NCBI RefSeq assembly: GCF_011064285.1
Contig: NZ_CP049332.1
Span: forward strand, 248,001 to 312,000
Origin: Vibrio ziniensis
GTDB lineage: Bacteria > Pseudomonadota > Gammaproteobacteria > Enterobacterales > Vibrionaceae
DNA length: 64,000 bases
Direction: 5' to 3'
Positions within the stretch are counted from its first letter, which is position 1. Each line of letters opens with the position of its first letter. Below the pieces are notes generated by a model. It searched no databases and was not told where the DNA came from. It was given only the letters and a program-made list of their open reading frames with translations. Below, one piece after another: positions 28,961 to 37,372 of this stretch. The position numbers and the translations under genes were made by a program.

Positions 28961-29167
28961 GACACACATCCTTACTTATAGTTAGAAAATTAGTTTCCCG
29001 ATCGACTTAACGTTGTGGCTTATATAGTGAAAGAGAACAAGGCTATGAATGACACAAATGAGCCATTGTTTCAATCAATTAGCTAAGACAAAATGCTCTC
29101 AACAACCAAAAGACACAAATAAAAAGATGAAATGGAAAGCCATTTACTCTATCATCCTGTCGCCTAA

Positions 29168-29183
29168 ACGGAAGCGTTTGCGT
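29168..29183 (+). promoter_or_regulatory. PurR-type operator upstream of pyrC
   Basis: ACGGAAGCGTTTGCGT matches the PurR consensus ACGCAAACGTTTGCGT at 14 of 16 positions. It lies 60 bp before the pyrC start. Repression of pyrC by PurR is known in E. coli. Confidence 0.7.
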
Positions 29184-29242
29184 GACGCAAATTTTCTCTT
29201 TAGGCTCCAATCATTCAAATGACTTCATGGTGGGAGCAATTC

Positions 29243-30277
29243 ATGACAACACTTACGATCACTCGTCCTGACGACTGGCACGTTCATCTTCGCGATGGCG
29301 AAGTTCTCGCGGATACCGTGCGTGACATCAGCCGCTATAACGGGCGCGCGCTTATTATGCCAAACACAGTCCCACCAGTAACCAATACAGAAATGGCACT
29401 TGCTTATCGTGAACGCATCATGGCGCAAAACCCAAGTGCAGCTTTCCAACCGCTAATGTCTCTGTATTTAACGGATAACACTTCTCCCGAAGACATTCGC
29501 CAAGCAAAAGCTTCTGGTGCCGTTGTTGCTGCAAAACTCTACCCAGCGGGTGCAACCACCAACTCGGATTCGGGCGTGACCAATGCGAAAAATATCTACC
29601 CTGTTTTGCAAGCCATGCAAGAAGAAGGCATGTTGCTACTTGTTCACGGCGAAGTGACCACTCACGAAGTCGACATTTTTGATCGCGAAAAAACCTTCTT
29701 AGAAACGGTTCTTGATCCAATCGTGAATGATTTCCCGAACCTTAAAATCGTGTTGGAACACATTACAACAGCAGAAGCGGTTAGCTTTGTGAATAACGCT
29801 TCAGATAATGTGGCAGCAACTATTACAGCCCACCACCTGCTGTTTAACCGTAACCACATGTTGGTTGGCGGTATTCGCCCTCACTTGTTCTGTCTGCCGA
29901 TTTTAAAACGCGCAACTCACCAACACGCGCTTGTGGCTGCTGCAACTTCAGGTAGCAAGAAATTCTTCCTAGGTACAGATTCTGCTCCTCACGCAAAAGG
30001 TAAGAAAGAAGCGGCTTGTGGCTGCGCGGGGTCATATACCGCTCACGCAGCTTTGGAACTTTATGCGGAAGTGTTTGAGCAAGAAGGCAAACTAGAAAAC
30101 TTGGAGGCTTTCGCAAGCCACAATGGTCCTGATTTCTACGGAGTTCCTCGCAACACAGGCACTGTCACGTTGACCAAAGCCTCATGGGAAGTTCCTGCAA
30201 GCATGCCTTTCGGCGGTGAAACTGTGGTCCCGATTCGTGCTGGTGAGTCTATCCACTGGCAAGTTTTATCTGAATAA
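29243..30277 (+). CDS. pyrC: Dihydroorotase
   Basis: 344 aa, the length of class II dihydroorotases. It closes carbamoyl-aspartate to dihydroorotate in pyrimidine synthesis. Zinc ligands appear in [11 protein letters not shown] (HxH), [15 protein letters not shown] (carboxylated Lys) and VHGEVT, VLEHITT, and the catalytic Asp in GTDSAPH. The ATG at 29243 has GGGAG upstream; an ATG at 29219 is too early. A PurR-like box lies ahead. The native terminator seems to be separated from the gene by an IS200-type insertion. Confidence 0.96.
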   Translation: MTTLTITRPDDWHVHLRDGEVLADTVRDISRYNGRALIMPNTVPPVTNTEMALAYRERIMAQNPSAAFQPLMSLYLTDNTSPEDIRQAKASGAVVAAKLYPAGATTNSDSGVTNAKNIYPVLQAMQEEGMLLLVHGEVTTHEVDIFDREKTFLETVLDPIVNDFPNLKIVLEHITTAEAVSFVNNASDNVAATITAHHLLFNRNHMLVGGIRPHLFCLPILKRATHQHALVAAATSGSKKFFLGTDSAPHAKGKKEAACGCAGSYTAHAALELYAEVFEQEGKLENLEAFASHNGPDFYGVPRNTGTVTLTKASWEVPASMPFGGETVVPIRAGESIHWQVLSE

Positions 30278-30300
30278 AAAATTTCTGATAAAAAAAGTAT

Positions 30301-30324
30301 CCACCGGCATAGCCGGTGGTTTTT
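30301..30324 (+). terminator. Hairpin immediately after pyrC (IS200 end structure)
   Basis: CCACCGGC-AT-GCCGGTGG followed by TTTTT. It probably belongs to the IS200 end but is placed to terminate pyrC transcripts. Confidence 0.7.
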
Positions 30325-30396
30325 CATATGCGCCTATAAGGCTCTCCTACTGGCAGCGCCCTAGCAGGCGCGTAGTGATCTGACATTTGCATATGA

Positions 30397-30858
30397 CTAT
30401 TTCCTGCGGCCCGCAAACGGGCTACCTGAATACGGGAGCGACAATTGCTCTCCCATTTTATCCTGCTCTAGTTGGTGCTTTATGTAATTCTGTATCTTGC
30501 TCGTATTCTTACCTACCGTATCTACATAATAACCTCGGCACCAAAACTCACGATTCCGATATTTAAACTTCAAATCCCCGAATCGTTCATAAAGCATTAG
30601 GCTACTTTTACCTTTCAAATACCCCATAAACGCTGAAACACTCATTTTGGGCGGTATTTCTAAAAGCATGTGGATATGATCCGAGCAACATTCCGCTTCA
30701 AGAATGTTCACATTTTTCCATTCACATAGTTTCCTCAATATTTCACCTATTGCTCTACGTTTTTCTCCGTAGAACACTTGTCTTCTATATTTCGGTGCAA
30801 AGACTATGTGGTATTTACAGTTCCAGCGCGTGTGCGCTAAGCTCTTTTCGTCCCCCAT
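30397..30858 (-). CDS. tnpA: IS200-type HUH transposase (TnpA)
   Basis: 153 aa, full-length Y1 transposase. The HUH motif is HIHMLLEIPP; the catalytic Tyr lies in the C-terminal KIQNYIKHQLE. The N-terminus LAHTRWNCKYHIVFAPKYRRQVF is the family signature. It catalyses single-strand excision and insertion. Its ribosome binding site (GGGGG) lies inside a predicted hairpin, which is how IS200 elements limit their own expression. Confidence 0.95.
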   Translation of the reverse strand: MGDEKSLAHTRWNCKYHIVFAPKYRRQVFYGEKRRAIGEILRKLCEWKNVNILEAECCSDHIHMLLEIPPKMSVSAFMGYLKGKSSLMLYERFGDLKFKYRNREFWCRGYYVDTVGKNTSKIQNYIKHQLEQDKMGEQLSLPYSGSPFAGRRK

Positions 30859-30864
30859 TGGGAC

Positions 30865-30933
30865 CCCCTTTCAATTCTTAATTAACTCTTGTAGTTGCCA
30901 GACCACAAGACGTTTTTATCAAATTGAAAGGGG
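30865..30933 (-). promoter_or_regulatory. Hairpin masking the TnpA ribosome binding site
   Basis: On the minus strand CCCCTTTCAATT (30933-30922) pairs perfectly with AATTGAAAGGGG (30876-30865), just ahead of the ATG at 30858. The second arm contains the ribosome binding site, so translation should be repressed. Confidence 0.7.
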
Positions 30934-31005
30934 TTATATAACTGATTTATAGCTGTAAGCTTTACGGAACCCCCAGCCTAGCTGGGGGTTTTCTCTATAC
31001 AATAA

Positions 31006-31039
31006 ACGCCCAATATCTTCCATTGGGCGTTTTCTTTTC
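31006..31039 (+). terminator. Probable original pyrC terminator, now beyond the IS200 copy
   Basis: AACGCCCAAT / ATTGGGCGTT stem followed by TTCTTTTCT. It lies about 730 bp after the pyrC stop and no other plus-strand gene lies in between. Confidence 0.75.
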
Positions 31040-31326
31040 TAGACCCCAATCACTACCTACTGATAAAAATACACTTTCCAATTAACTATCCTGTTCTTTT
31101 GCTCACCCACCGCGAAAGAATTTTCCAACTCATTCGGTCTATATCCACTCACCCAATTTTTAGCAGCGACAAATTTCTTTTGGCACCTATAATTGTCTTA
31201 GACGTAACACATTTAATACTCTGAATTCGTTAAAAATTTTGAGAGTAATGAACATTATAAAGCACAGCTATGTCTCAATAGCCAGTACAAGAAAGATAAC
31301 AGTCGCCAAATGAACACGGAAAATTT

Positions 31327-32472
31327 ATGAAAAAGCTACTCAGCACTTTAGGGATCATCGCTTCACTGTTTGCCACCTCCGCATTTGCAGAAGACTGGAA
31401 AGCCGTAGAACAAAAAGCAAATGGCGCAACAGTCTATTTTCATGCTTGGGGAGGTAGTCAAGAGATCAACCGCTATATTCAATGGGCAGCGAACGAGCTA
31501 AAAACTCGATATAACGTGACGCTAAAACACGTCAAAGTTTCCGATATTTCCGAAACTACTACTCGCTTGCTCGCAGAGAAGGCAGCGAACAAAAACAGTG
31601 GTGGCAGTGTCGATATGGTTTGGATTAACGGTGAAAACTTCAAATCTATGAAAGACAACGGCTTACTGTACGGACCTTTCGTTCAACAATTGCCGAGCTG
31701 GCAATATGTTGATAGAACTCTTCCTGTTGATAAAGATTTTTCTGTACCGACCGAAGGACTCGAAGCGCCTTGGGGTGTTGGGCAGCTCGTGTTCATTTAC
31801 AATAAAGCCAAACTCAACAATCCGCCAAAATCCTTCCAAGAGATGCTGAGCTACGCGAAAGCATTTCCAAATCGCTTAACATACCCAAAGCCACCTGAGT
31901 TTCACGGTACAAGCTTCTTAAAAGCGCTGTTAATTGAATTGACTAACAACGATCCGTCATTAATGAAACCTGTCGACGACGCCAGTTTTGCATTGGTCAC
32001 TCAACCACTATGGAATTACTTGGACGAGTTTCATCCGGTTTCATGGCGTGGTGGAAAACAATTCCCTTCAGGTACGAGTGAAACGATCCAGTTGCTTGAT
32101 GATGGTCAGATTGATTTGGCGATAACCTTCAACCCAAACGCTGTATATTCTGCACAGGCCAGCGGAAATTTAGCCGATACCACCAACGCGTATGCGTTTG
32201 ATTCTGGTGCTCTATCTAACATTCATTTCCTTGCGATTCCTTGGAATGCTAATGCCAGTGCCGGCGCTCAAGTTGCGATTAACTTCCTACTAAGCCCACA
32301 AGCGCAATCTCGCAAAGGAGAGCTAACGGTATGGGGCGACCCTTCTGTGTTGAGTAATCAATATTTAACCGGCAGTGCTAAAAACACAAAGCAGTTCAAA
32401 TCGGTTGCAGAACCTCACCCAAGTTGGCAAGTTGCGCTCGAAAAAGAGTGGCTTAAACGTTACGGAAACTAA
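31327..32472 (+). CDS. ynjB: ABC transporter substrate-binding protein, YnjB-like
   Basis: 381 aa with a signal peptide (residues 1-21, ending FATSAFA). The mature protein resembles solute-binding proteins of thiamine/spermidine/iron type (VDMVWINGENFKSMKDNGLL; APWGVGQLVFIYNKAKL). It starts a four-gene plus-strand operon with a permease, an ATPase and a CDP-alcohol phosphotransferase, in the order ynjB-C-D-F of E. coli (ynjE missing). The substrate is unknown. The spacing to the permease gene is 9 bp. Confidence 0.88.
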   Translation: MKKLLSTLGIIASLFATSAFAEDWKAVEQKANGATVYFHAWGGSQEINRYIQWAANELKTRYNVTLKHVKVSDISETTTRLLAEKAANKNSGGSVDMVWINGENFKSMKDNGLLYGPFVQQLPSWQYVDRTLPVDKDFSVPTEGLEAPWGVGQLVFIYNKAKLNNPPKSFQEMLSYAKAFPNRLTYPKPPEFHGTSFLKALLIELTNNDPSLMKPVDDASFALVTQPLWNYLDEFHPVSWRGGKQFPSGTSETIQLLDDGQIDLAITFNPNAVYSAQASGNLADTTNAYAFDSGALSNIHFLAIPWNANASAGAQVAINFLLSPQAQSRKGELTVWGDPSVLSNQYLTGSAKNTKQFKSVAEPHPSWQVALEKEWLKRYGN

Positions 32473-32481
32473 AACTAACCC

Positions 32482-34191
32482 ATGTTACGCGTTTTATATT
32501 TAGTCATTATCGCTGTCTGCGTTTTACCTACCATTCCAGGGTTACTTGGAGTGGTTGTATCGGCGTTTGGCTATGTACCCGCGATTGGGTTATCCGCATT
32601 TTCTCTATCAGGATTCGCAGAGGTTTTTAACTGGCATGGTGTAGGAATATCTCTTTGCCTGACGTTGTGTTCTGCTGTCATAAGCAGTTATCTTGCGTGT
32701 CTAATTACCTTTGCAATTCTTCAATCCTGCTGGAATACGCGCTTATGGCGAAAAATTGAAGTATCACTTTCGCCTTTACTCGCTATGCCTCACGTCGCAT
32801 TCGCTATTGGTTTCGCCTTTCTATTCTCCCCAACAGGCATGGGAGCTCGCGTTTTGTTCGAATGGTTCGGATACGATGTGAATAGCAAGGGTGTCGATGG
32901 CTTAACGTTACTGGTCAAAGATCCCTACGCACTGGGTTTAACCCTAATGCTAACGCTAAAAGAAGTGCCCTTTTTGTTACTTATGAGCATCCCTATTTTG
33001 CAACAGCTCAGAGTGAATCAAATTGAAAAAGTCAGCCATTCACTGGGTTATAGCTCTACACAATGTTGGTGGAAAGCCACCTTTCCGCAATGGATGGTAA
33101 AACTTCGCTTTCCGATGTTCGCTGTTATCGCCTACAGCGTTTCCGTGGTTGATGTTGCACTAATCATAGGCCCAACAAACCCACCCACTTTCGCCGTTTT
33201 AGTGTGGCAATGGTTCAATGACCCAGACCTATCCTTACTTCCTAGAGCAGCAGCCGGTGCTGTGGTTCTGTTTATCCTTGCAAGCTTATTACTTGGATTT
33301 ACCCGTCTAGTGGAATGGGTTGTAACGAAAAGGTTTAGAGATTGGCAGTTTTCAGGACGTGAAGGGTTATCTTTGCCAGGAAAATCATTGTTTTATGTCA
33401 CCACTTTACTTGCGATATTGATGGTTCCATTAATGATTATCTGGAGTTTTGCACAGCGCTGGCGCTTTCCCGAATTATTGCCAAGCCGCTACAGTACGCA
33501 ATTTTGGCAATATGAGTGGCAAGCAATCACTGACACTCTTGTGCACAGTGTTACTATTGGCGTCATCAGTGCTTCTATTGCTTTGATGTTTGCACTCATT
33601 GCTCACGAATATCGCTTACGTTATCGTATCCAAATACCAAGCTATGTCATCGCCATTCCGATGTTGATACCGCAATTGTCGATCCTGTTTGGCATTCAGA
33701 TTGCGACGCTTTATATCAACAGCGAGCTATATCTATTTTGGGTCTGCTGGGCGCATGTATTCTTTGCCTTTCCTTATGTTTATTTGTCACTCGATGGGCC
33801 GTGGCGCAGTTTTGATAATGGCTTAACGCGAGTAGCATTGAGCCTTGGAAAGTCACCGATTAAAGTCTGGTTTGGCATCAAACTTCCTTTGTTGATGCCT
33901 GCCGTCTTTTTCGCGTGGGCTGTGGGAGTAAGTGTAAGTCTGGCTCAATACTTACCAACGCTTATACTTGGTGCAGGACGAATCAGCACCGTTACAACGG
34001 AAGCCGTTGCGCTTTCTAGTGGTCTTGACCGCCGAGTCTCGGCCATTTATGCCATCTGCCAAGCACTATTGCCTTTGTTGTTCTTCTCGCTTTCCATATT
34101 GCTTAGCCGCACACACGGCAAGTACCGTAGGTTCTCTATTAAAGGTTTATTGACCCATGAGTCTTTGTCTCGAAAACCTCGCCATCCGTAA
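32482..34191 (+). CDS. ynjC: ABC transporter permease, YnjC-like (fused double permease)
   Basis: 569 aa with about 12 transmembrane segments, organised as two similar halves (a duplicated permease as in thiamine/iron ThiP/FbpB-type systems). Each half has an EAA-like loop (QLRVNQIEKVSHSLGYSSTQCW and RVALSLGKSPIKVWFGIKLP). Together with YnjB and YnjD it should form an importer. Its end overlaps the ATPase gene by 35 bp, implying translational coupling. Confidence 0.88.
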   Translation: MLRVLYLVIIAVCVLPTIPGLLGVVVSAFGYVPAIGLSAFSLSGFAEVFNWHGVGISLCLTLCSAVISSYLACLITFAILQSCWNTRLWRKIEVSLSPLLAMPHVAFAIGFAFLFSPTGMGARVLFEWFGYDVNSKGVDGLTLLVKDPYALGLTLMLTLKEVPFLLLMSIPILQQLRVNQIEKVSHSLGYSSTQCWWKATFPQWMVKLRFPMFAVIAYSVSVVDVALIIGPTNPPTFAVLVWQWFNDPDLSLLPRAAAGAVVLFILASLLLGFTRLVEWVVTKRFRDWQFSGREGLSLPGKSLFYVTTLLAILMVPLMIIWSFAQRWRFPELLPSRYSTQFWQYEWQAITDTLVHSVTIGVISASIALMFALIAHEYRLRYRIQIPSYVIAIPMLIPQLSILFGIQIATLYINSELYLFWVCWAHVFFAFPYVYLSLDGPWRSFDNGLTRVALSLGKSPIKVWFGIKLPLLMPAVFFAWAVGVSVSLAQYLPTLILGAGRISTVTTEAVALSSGLDRRVSAIYAICQALLPLLFFSLSILLSRTHGKYRRFSIKGLLTHESLSRKPRHP

Positions 34192-34807
34192 AAAGGGGGG
34201 TGAAGCGTTGTTTACTGCATTTAGCCTTAATGTTGAGAAAGGCGAGATTGTTACATTAATGGGACCGAGTGGCTGTGGTAAATCAACGCTGCTAGATGCC
34301 ATTGCTGGTCACCTGTCTCAAGAGTTTGAATATTCGGGGAACATCAAACTTGATGACTCTATTTTGAACCAACAACCCGCGCATAAACGTCAGGTCGGGA
34401 TACTGTTTCAAGACGACCTACTGTTTCCCCATTTAACTGTTTGGGAGAATCTCGCCTTTGCGCTGCCTGATGCTATCAAAGGTGTTGAACGCAAAGAACA
34501 AGCCATGAGCGCTTTAAAACAGATAGCACTGACTTCGATTGCCGAGTCATTTCCGGATCAGATATCCGGCGGTCAGCGGGCTCGTATTGCGCTTACTCGT
34601 ATGTTGCTAGCGAAACCCAAGGTAGCACTGCTGGATGAGCCCTACAGTAAATTGGATAAAGATCTACGTCAGCAATTTAGAAATCAGGTAGAAGAACAAC
34701 TTAGAGAAGCCAACATACCTGCGTTGATGGTGACTCATGATGAAGAAGATATACCTTTAGGTAGCCGCTGCATCACTTGGCCATGGGAGGGTAACAATGC
34801 TCGATAG
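34157..34807 (+). CDS. ynjD: ABC transporter ATPase, YnjD-like
   Basis: 216 aa. Walker A GPSGCGKST, Q-loop in GILFQDDLLFPHL, signature ISGGQRARIAL, Walker B VALLDEP and the switch His (VTHDEED) are all intact. The second half is short, as in E. coli YnjD. Its start lies inside the permease gene and its end overlaps the next gene by 11 bp, so the four genes are tightly coupled. Confidence 0.93.
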   Translation: MSLCLENLAIRKKGGEALFTAFSLNVEKGEIVTLMGPSGCGKSTLLDAIAGHLSQEFEYSGNIKLDDSILNQQPAHKRQVGILFQDDLLFPHLTVWENLAFALPDAIKGVERKEQAMSALKQIALTSIAESFPDQISGGQRARIALTRMLLAKPKVALLDEPYSKLDKDLRQQFRNQVEEQLREANIPALMVTHDEEDIPLGSRCITWPWEGNNAR

Positions 34808-35408
34808 ATTCAGTATTAAAGCCATTCGTTGGCCTCTTGATCAAAGCGCAAAGATTTTGGACGCCATAGGTATCACAGCTAACCAAACCACTCTGTTTGG
34901 ATTCGCACTTGGATTTCTCGCGCTACCGGCATTGGCTTTAGAGCAGTACTACTTAGCTCTGGTGCTGATCTGTCTAAACCGAATTTGTGATGGCTTAGAT
35001 GGTGCCTTAGCACGAATTCAGGGAATGACTGATGCCGGAGGCTTCCTCGATATCTGCCTCGACTTTCTCTTCTATTCGTTGATTCCATTTGGCTTTGTGC
35101 TTGCCAACCCAGAACAAAATGCCATTGCCGGCGCTTTTTTGATTTTCTCTTTTGTCGGAACTGGCTCTAGCTTTTTAGCCTTCGCAGTGATGGCCAGTAA
35201 ACGAGGCATTGATAACCCTGTTTATAAAAACAAGTCGCTGTACTATATGAGCGGGCTAACTGAGGGAACAGAAACTATTTTCTGCTTTATCGCCTTTTGT
35301 CTGCTACCTGAACACTTTGCCATCATCGCTTACGCATTTGGTGTCGCATGTTGGTTCACCACGTTTACGCGAGTTTATTTTGGCTTTCATACATTGCATA
35401 AAAAATAA
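34797..35408 (+). CDS. ynjF: CDP-alcohol phosphatidyltransferase, YnjF-like
   Basis: 203 aa membrane enzyme with about six helices. The family signature is present as DGLDGALARIQGMTDAGG followed by FLDICLD, i.e. DG, AR and two downstream Asp; the spacing after AR is seven rather than eight residues before the first Gly. It would transfer a phospho-alcohol from CDP-linked donors; the substrate is unknown. It is translationally coupled to the ABC ATPase, so transport and lipid or headgroup use may be linked. Confidence 0.85.
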   Translation: MLDRFSIKAIRWPLDQSAKILDAIGITANQTTLFGFALGFLALPALALEQYYLALVLICLNRICDGLDGALARIQGMTDAGGFLDICLDFLFYSLIPFGFVLANPEQNAIAGAFLIFSFVGTGSSFLAFAVMASKRGIDNPVYKNKSLYYMSGLTEGTETIFCFIAFCLLPEHFAIIAYAFGVACWFTTFTRVYFGFHTLHKK

Positions 35409-35647
35409 TCAGTCATTCGAAATACTTACCGAACACATACACCATCAATGCAACAATAAAATACAAAATCAATATTATTCAACGAAATACGATTTACAAA
35501 ACAAATGTAATTACACCAATAATGGGACCAATATCACAGAATGTGCGCATAATTTCATTAACATGGCGCCGCTAACAGTAAGCCTAAGTTATGCAACCTC
35601 AACTAGTACACAATAAATTTATAAAAACAGTCGGTAACCCATTCATT

Positions 35648-35839
35648 ATGCAGAGTTATAAAAGCTGCCCTTCTTGCGGTAAAGTTACAGTATTAAATAG
35701 GATTCAACGTTCGTTCTTAGAAAAGCAACTCAAACGAAATTACTATAAATTGCAGTGTACAAATTGTTCTGCTCAAGTCTTTTCTCATATAGCAAGTGGC
35801 AAAATGAAGATTCACAAAAAGGGAATTGTAATAGGTTAA
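35648..35839 (+). CDS. Small zinc-ribbon-like protein
   Basis: 63 aa from the ATG at 35648 (an upstream start at 35591 would add 19 residues). Two CxxC pairs (SCPSCGK and QCTNCSA) are spaced ~30 residues apart, the arrangement of a zinc ribbon; the tail is lysine-rich. No recognised family. The ribosome binding sites of both starts are weak, so the gene is probable rather than certain. Confidence 0.5.
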   Translation: MQSYKSCPSCGKVTVLNRIQRSFLEKQLKRNYYKLQCTNCSAQVFSHIASGKMKIHKKGIVIG

Positions 35840-35940
35840 TATCTATAACCCTTAGCACTAGAGTCATTTGACTCACTAATAGAAACAATAAACAGAGCCT
35901 TAGTATACACAAGGCCGTGATTATTAATGCGGTAAAAATG

Positions 35941-35975
35941 ACAGTAGCGACTTTAGTTGAAGAGTCGCTACTGTG
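35941..35975 (-). terminator. Long hairpin downstream of the PEP-CTERM gene
   Basis: ACAGTAGCGACT / AGTCGCTACTGT, 12-bp perfect stem, followed on the minus strand by CATTTTT. It probably ends the minus-strand gene at 36084. Confidence 0.65.
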
Positions 35976-36083
35976 TATTGGATCTATTAGATTGTTTAAA
36001 CTTCAGAATCATTCAAACCTAGCCAGCGTCTATAAACACTTCTCAAGCCACCCAGCAATACTGATGAACGATAATGAATTACG

Positions 36084-36860
36084 TTAGTTATGCCCGAGAG
36101 ATAGGGTGCCTTTTGTTTTTCGTCTGCCAGACAATCTTATAAAAATTAGACCTGTTGCCATTAATAATAAGATGTTGGGCTCGGGAATTTCGATAATCTG
36201 CTCTGAAGGTGGCACAATAACTGCATCCTTACTGTCATAGAAAACAATATGAGACAAATCTCTCGAGTCTGGAGTTTCCCACATTCCTGAATCCATGAAG
36301 TCTGCAGCGTTAAGACAGTCTAATGAGATCCCTTCCATGCCAACATAATTTGCGCTGTCACATGAACCTATATTGTCCACCCAGAATAGATTGAACCCAT
36401 TACCAGCTTTAGCCGACCAGTACCTGATCGCAGGATCATCATCACCACGAATGTACACCCAAGTATCTAAATCACCATCTAGATTACTATCACTAAAAGT
36501 CCATTCTGTACCATCAACAGAACTAAACTGATTACTAACACTAATTGTCGGATCCGATAAACTTCCATCAAACTTAGCAATTACGGGAGAGATAAGAACA
36601 AGATCATTTCCCGTGCCGTAAAAAATCTGGCATGCATCAAAACCATTAGTACCATTATAAGTTGTGCCTTCGTATGTACCGCTATAATCATTGAAGTAAC
36701 CAGCACAATCATTGCCACTAACGTAAGCGGTTATTAATGTAGCAAAAGCAGAGTGGCTACCGAGAAGCAGCACATTGATTAACACTAGAGGAAATAGAGC
36801 TACAAAACGCATAAACGCTACTTTAACTAACCGAACACTAGAAAAAAAATTCGTTTTCAT
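36084..36860 (-). CDS. PEP-CTERM-sorted exported protein
   Basis: 258 aa. The long N-terminus has a signal peptide (hydrophobic ~18-38, ending SAFA). The mature region is rich in Asp, Gly, Ser and Thr with paired cysteines (NDCAGY / FDACQI; GSCDSA / SLDCLN), suggesting extracellular disulfides. The C-terminus IPEPNILLLMATGLIFIRLSGRRK fits the PEP-CTERM signal: Pro-Glu-Pro, a hydrophobic helix, then basic residues. Such proteins are processed by an exosortase and go to the surface or matrix; no exosortase gene is in this window. Function unknown. Confidence 0.75.
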   Translation of the reverse strand: MKTNFFSSVRLVKVAFMRFVALFPLVLINVLLLGSHSAFATLITAYVSGNDCAGYFNDYSGTYEGTTYNGTNGFDACQIFYGTGNDLVLISPVIAKFDGSLSDPTISVSNQFSSVDGTEWTFSDSNLDGDLDTWVYIRGDDDPAIRYWSAKAGNGFNLFWVDNIGSCDSANYVGMEGISLDCLNAADFMDSGMWETPDSRDLSHIVFYDSKDAVIVPPSEQIIEIPEPNILLLMATGLIFIRLSGRRKTKGTLSLGHN

Positions 36861-37262
36861 AATCTTTGTCCTTTCAAAAGATCAGAATATCTGCCGCATT
36901 ACATGCAGTTGTTGTGCCAAATGCTAATGCATCATTTTCCACATGCAGATCATGACGTTAGTAAGTGCCACAACTCACACCCTCGGAAGTTGTAAATTTA
37001 TCCGACATAATCACCCACTACTCCATCGTTAGCTAATCTCTTTTTGCCCCTAGAAAAGCATTCAAAGTCATCAGGATTGTGAATCAATAAATGTAAATTG
37101 CTAATAAAAACAAATATATATTAGATTATTTAACATGTGATTTTTTTGAATTTTTCCGCCTATTCCCATTAGATTACAACTGTAAAAAAAATAGACAGAT
37201 TGGGTGAAGATTTTGCGACACGAGCAGTTAAAAAGTTAACTCTGAGTTTTGGTTGCATAAAG
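36861..37262. other. AT-rich intergenic region
   Basis: About 400 bp upstream of the PEP-CTERM gene and downstream of the protease terminator. It should hold the promoter of the PEP-CTERM gene. I see no ORF, riboswitch motif or strong hairpin. Confidence 0.5.
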
Positions 37263-37263
37263 T

Positions 37264-37296
37264 AAAAGGCCTAGCTATTAAGCTAGGCCTTTGAGT
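37264..37296. terminator. Terminator downstream of the protease gene
   Basis: AAAGGCCTAGCT / AGCTAGGCCTTT perfect 12-bp stem with a 4-nt loop, ~77 bp beyond the protease stop; A and T tracts on both sides make it work either way. Confidence 0.8.
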
Positions 37297-37372
37297 TAAA
37301 TTTCATACAGGATCCGTTATCGGAAAGCCCACTGAGTGCTGGATAGTCTCCGGGTAGATTATATACCTACGC

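Larger units (their letters stand above)
30285..30998 (-). mobile_element. IS200/IS605-family insertion sequence (IS200 type)
   Basis: About 710 bp, the usual IS200 size, with a single TnpA gene and no TnpB. The 5' side carries a GC-rich hairpin (AACCCCCAG / CTGGGGGTT, 30970-30991) and an internal 12-bp inverted repeat (30865-30876 with 30922-30933). The 3' side has a CCACCGGC / GCCGGTGG hairpin at 30301-30318. The exact tips are not certain because IS200 elements lack terminal inverted repeats. It sits between pyrC and a hairpin that looks like the original pyrC terminator. Confidence 0.85.

Noticed and set aside
31180..31205. Possible sigma-54 promoter before ynjB (TTGGCACC...)
   Set aside because: The -12 GC is missing (TG at that place).
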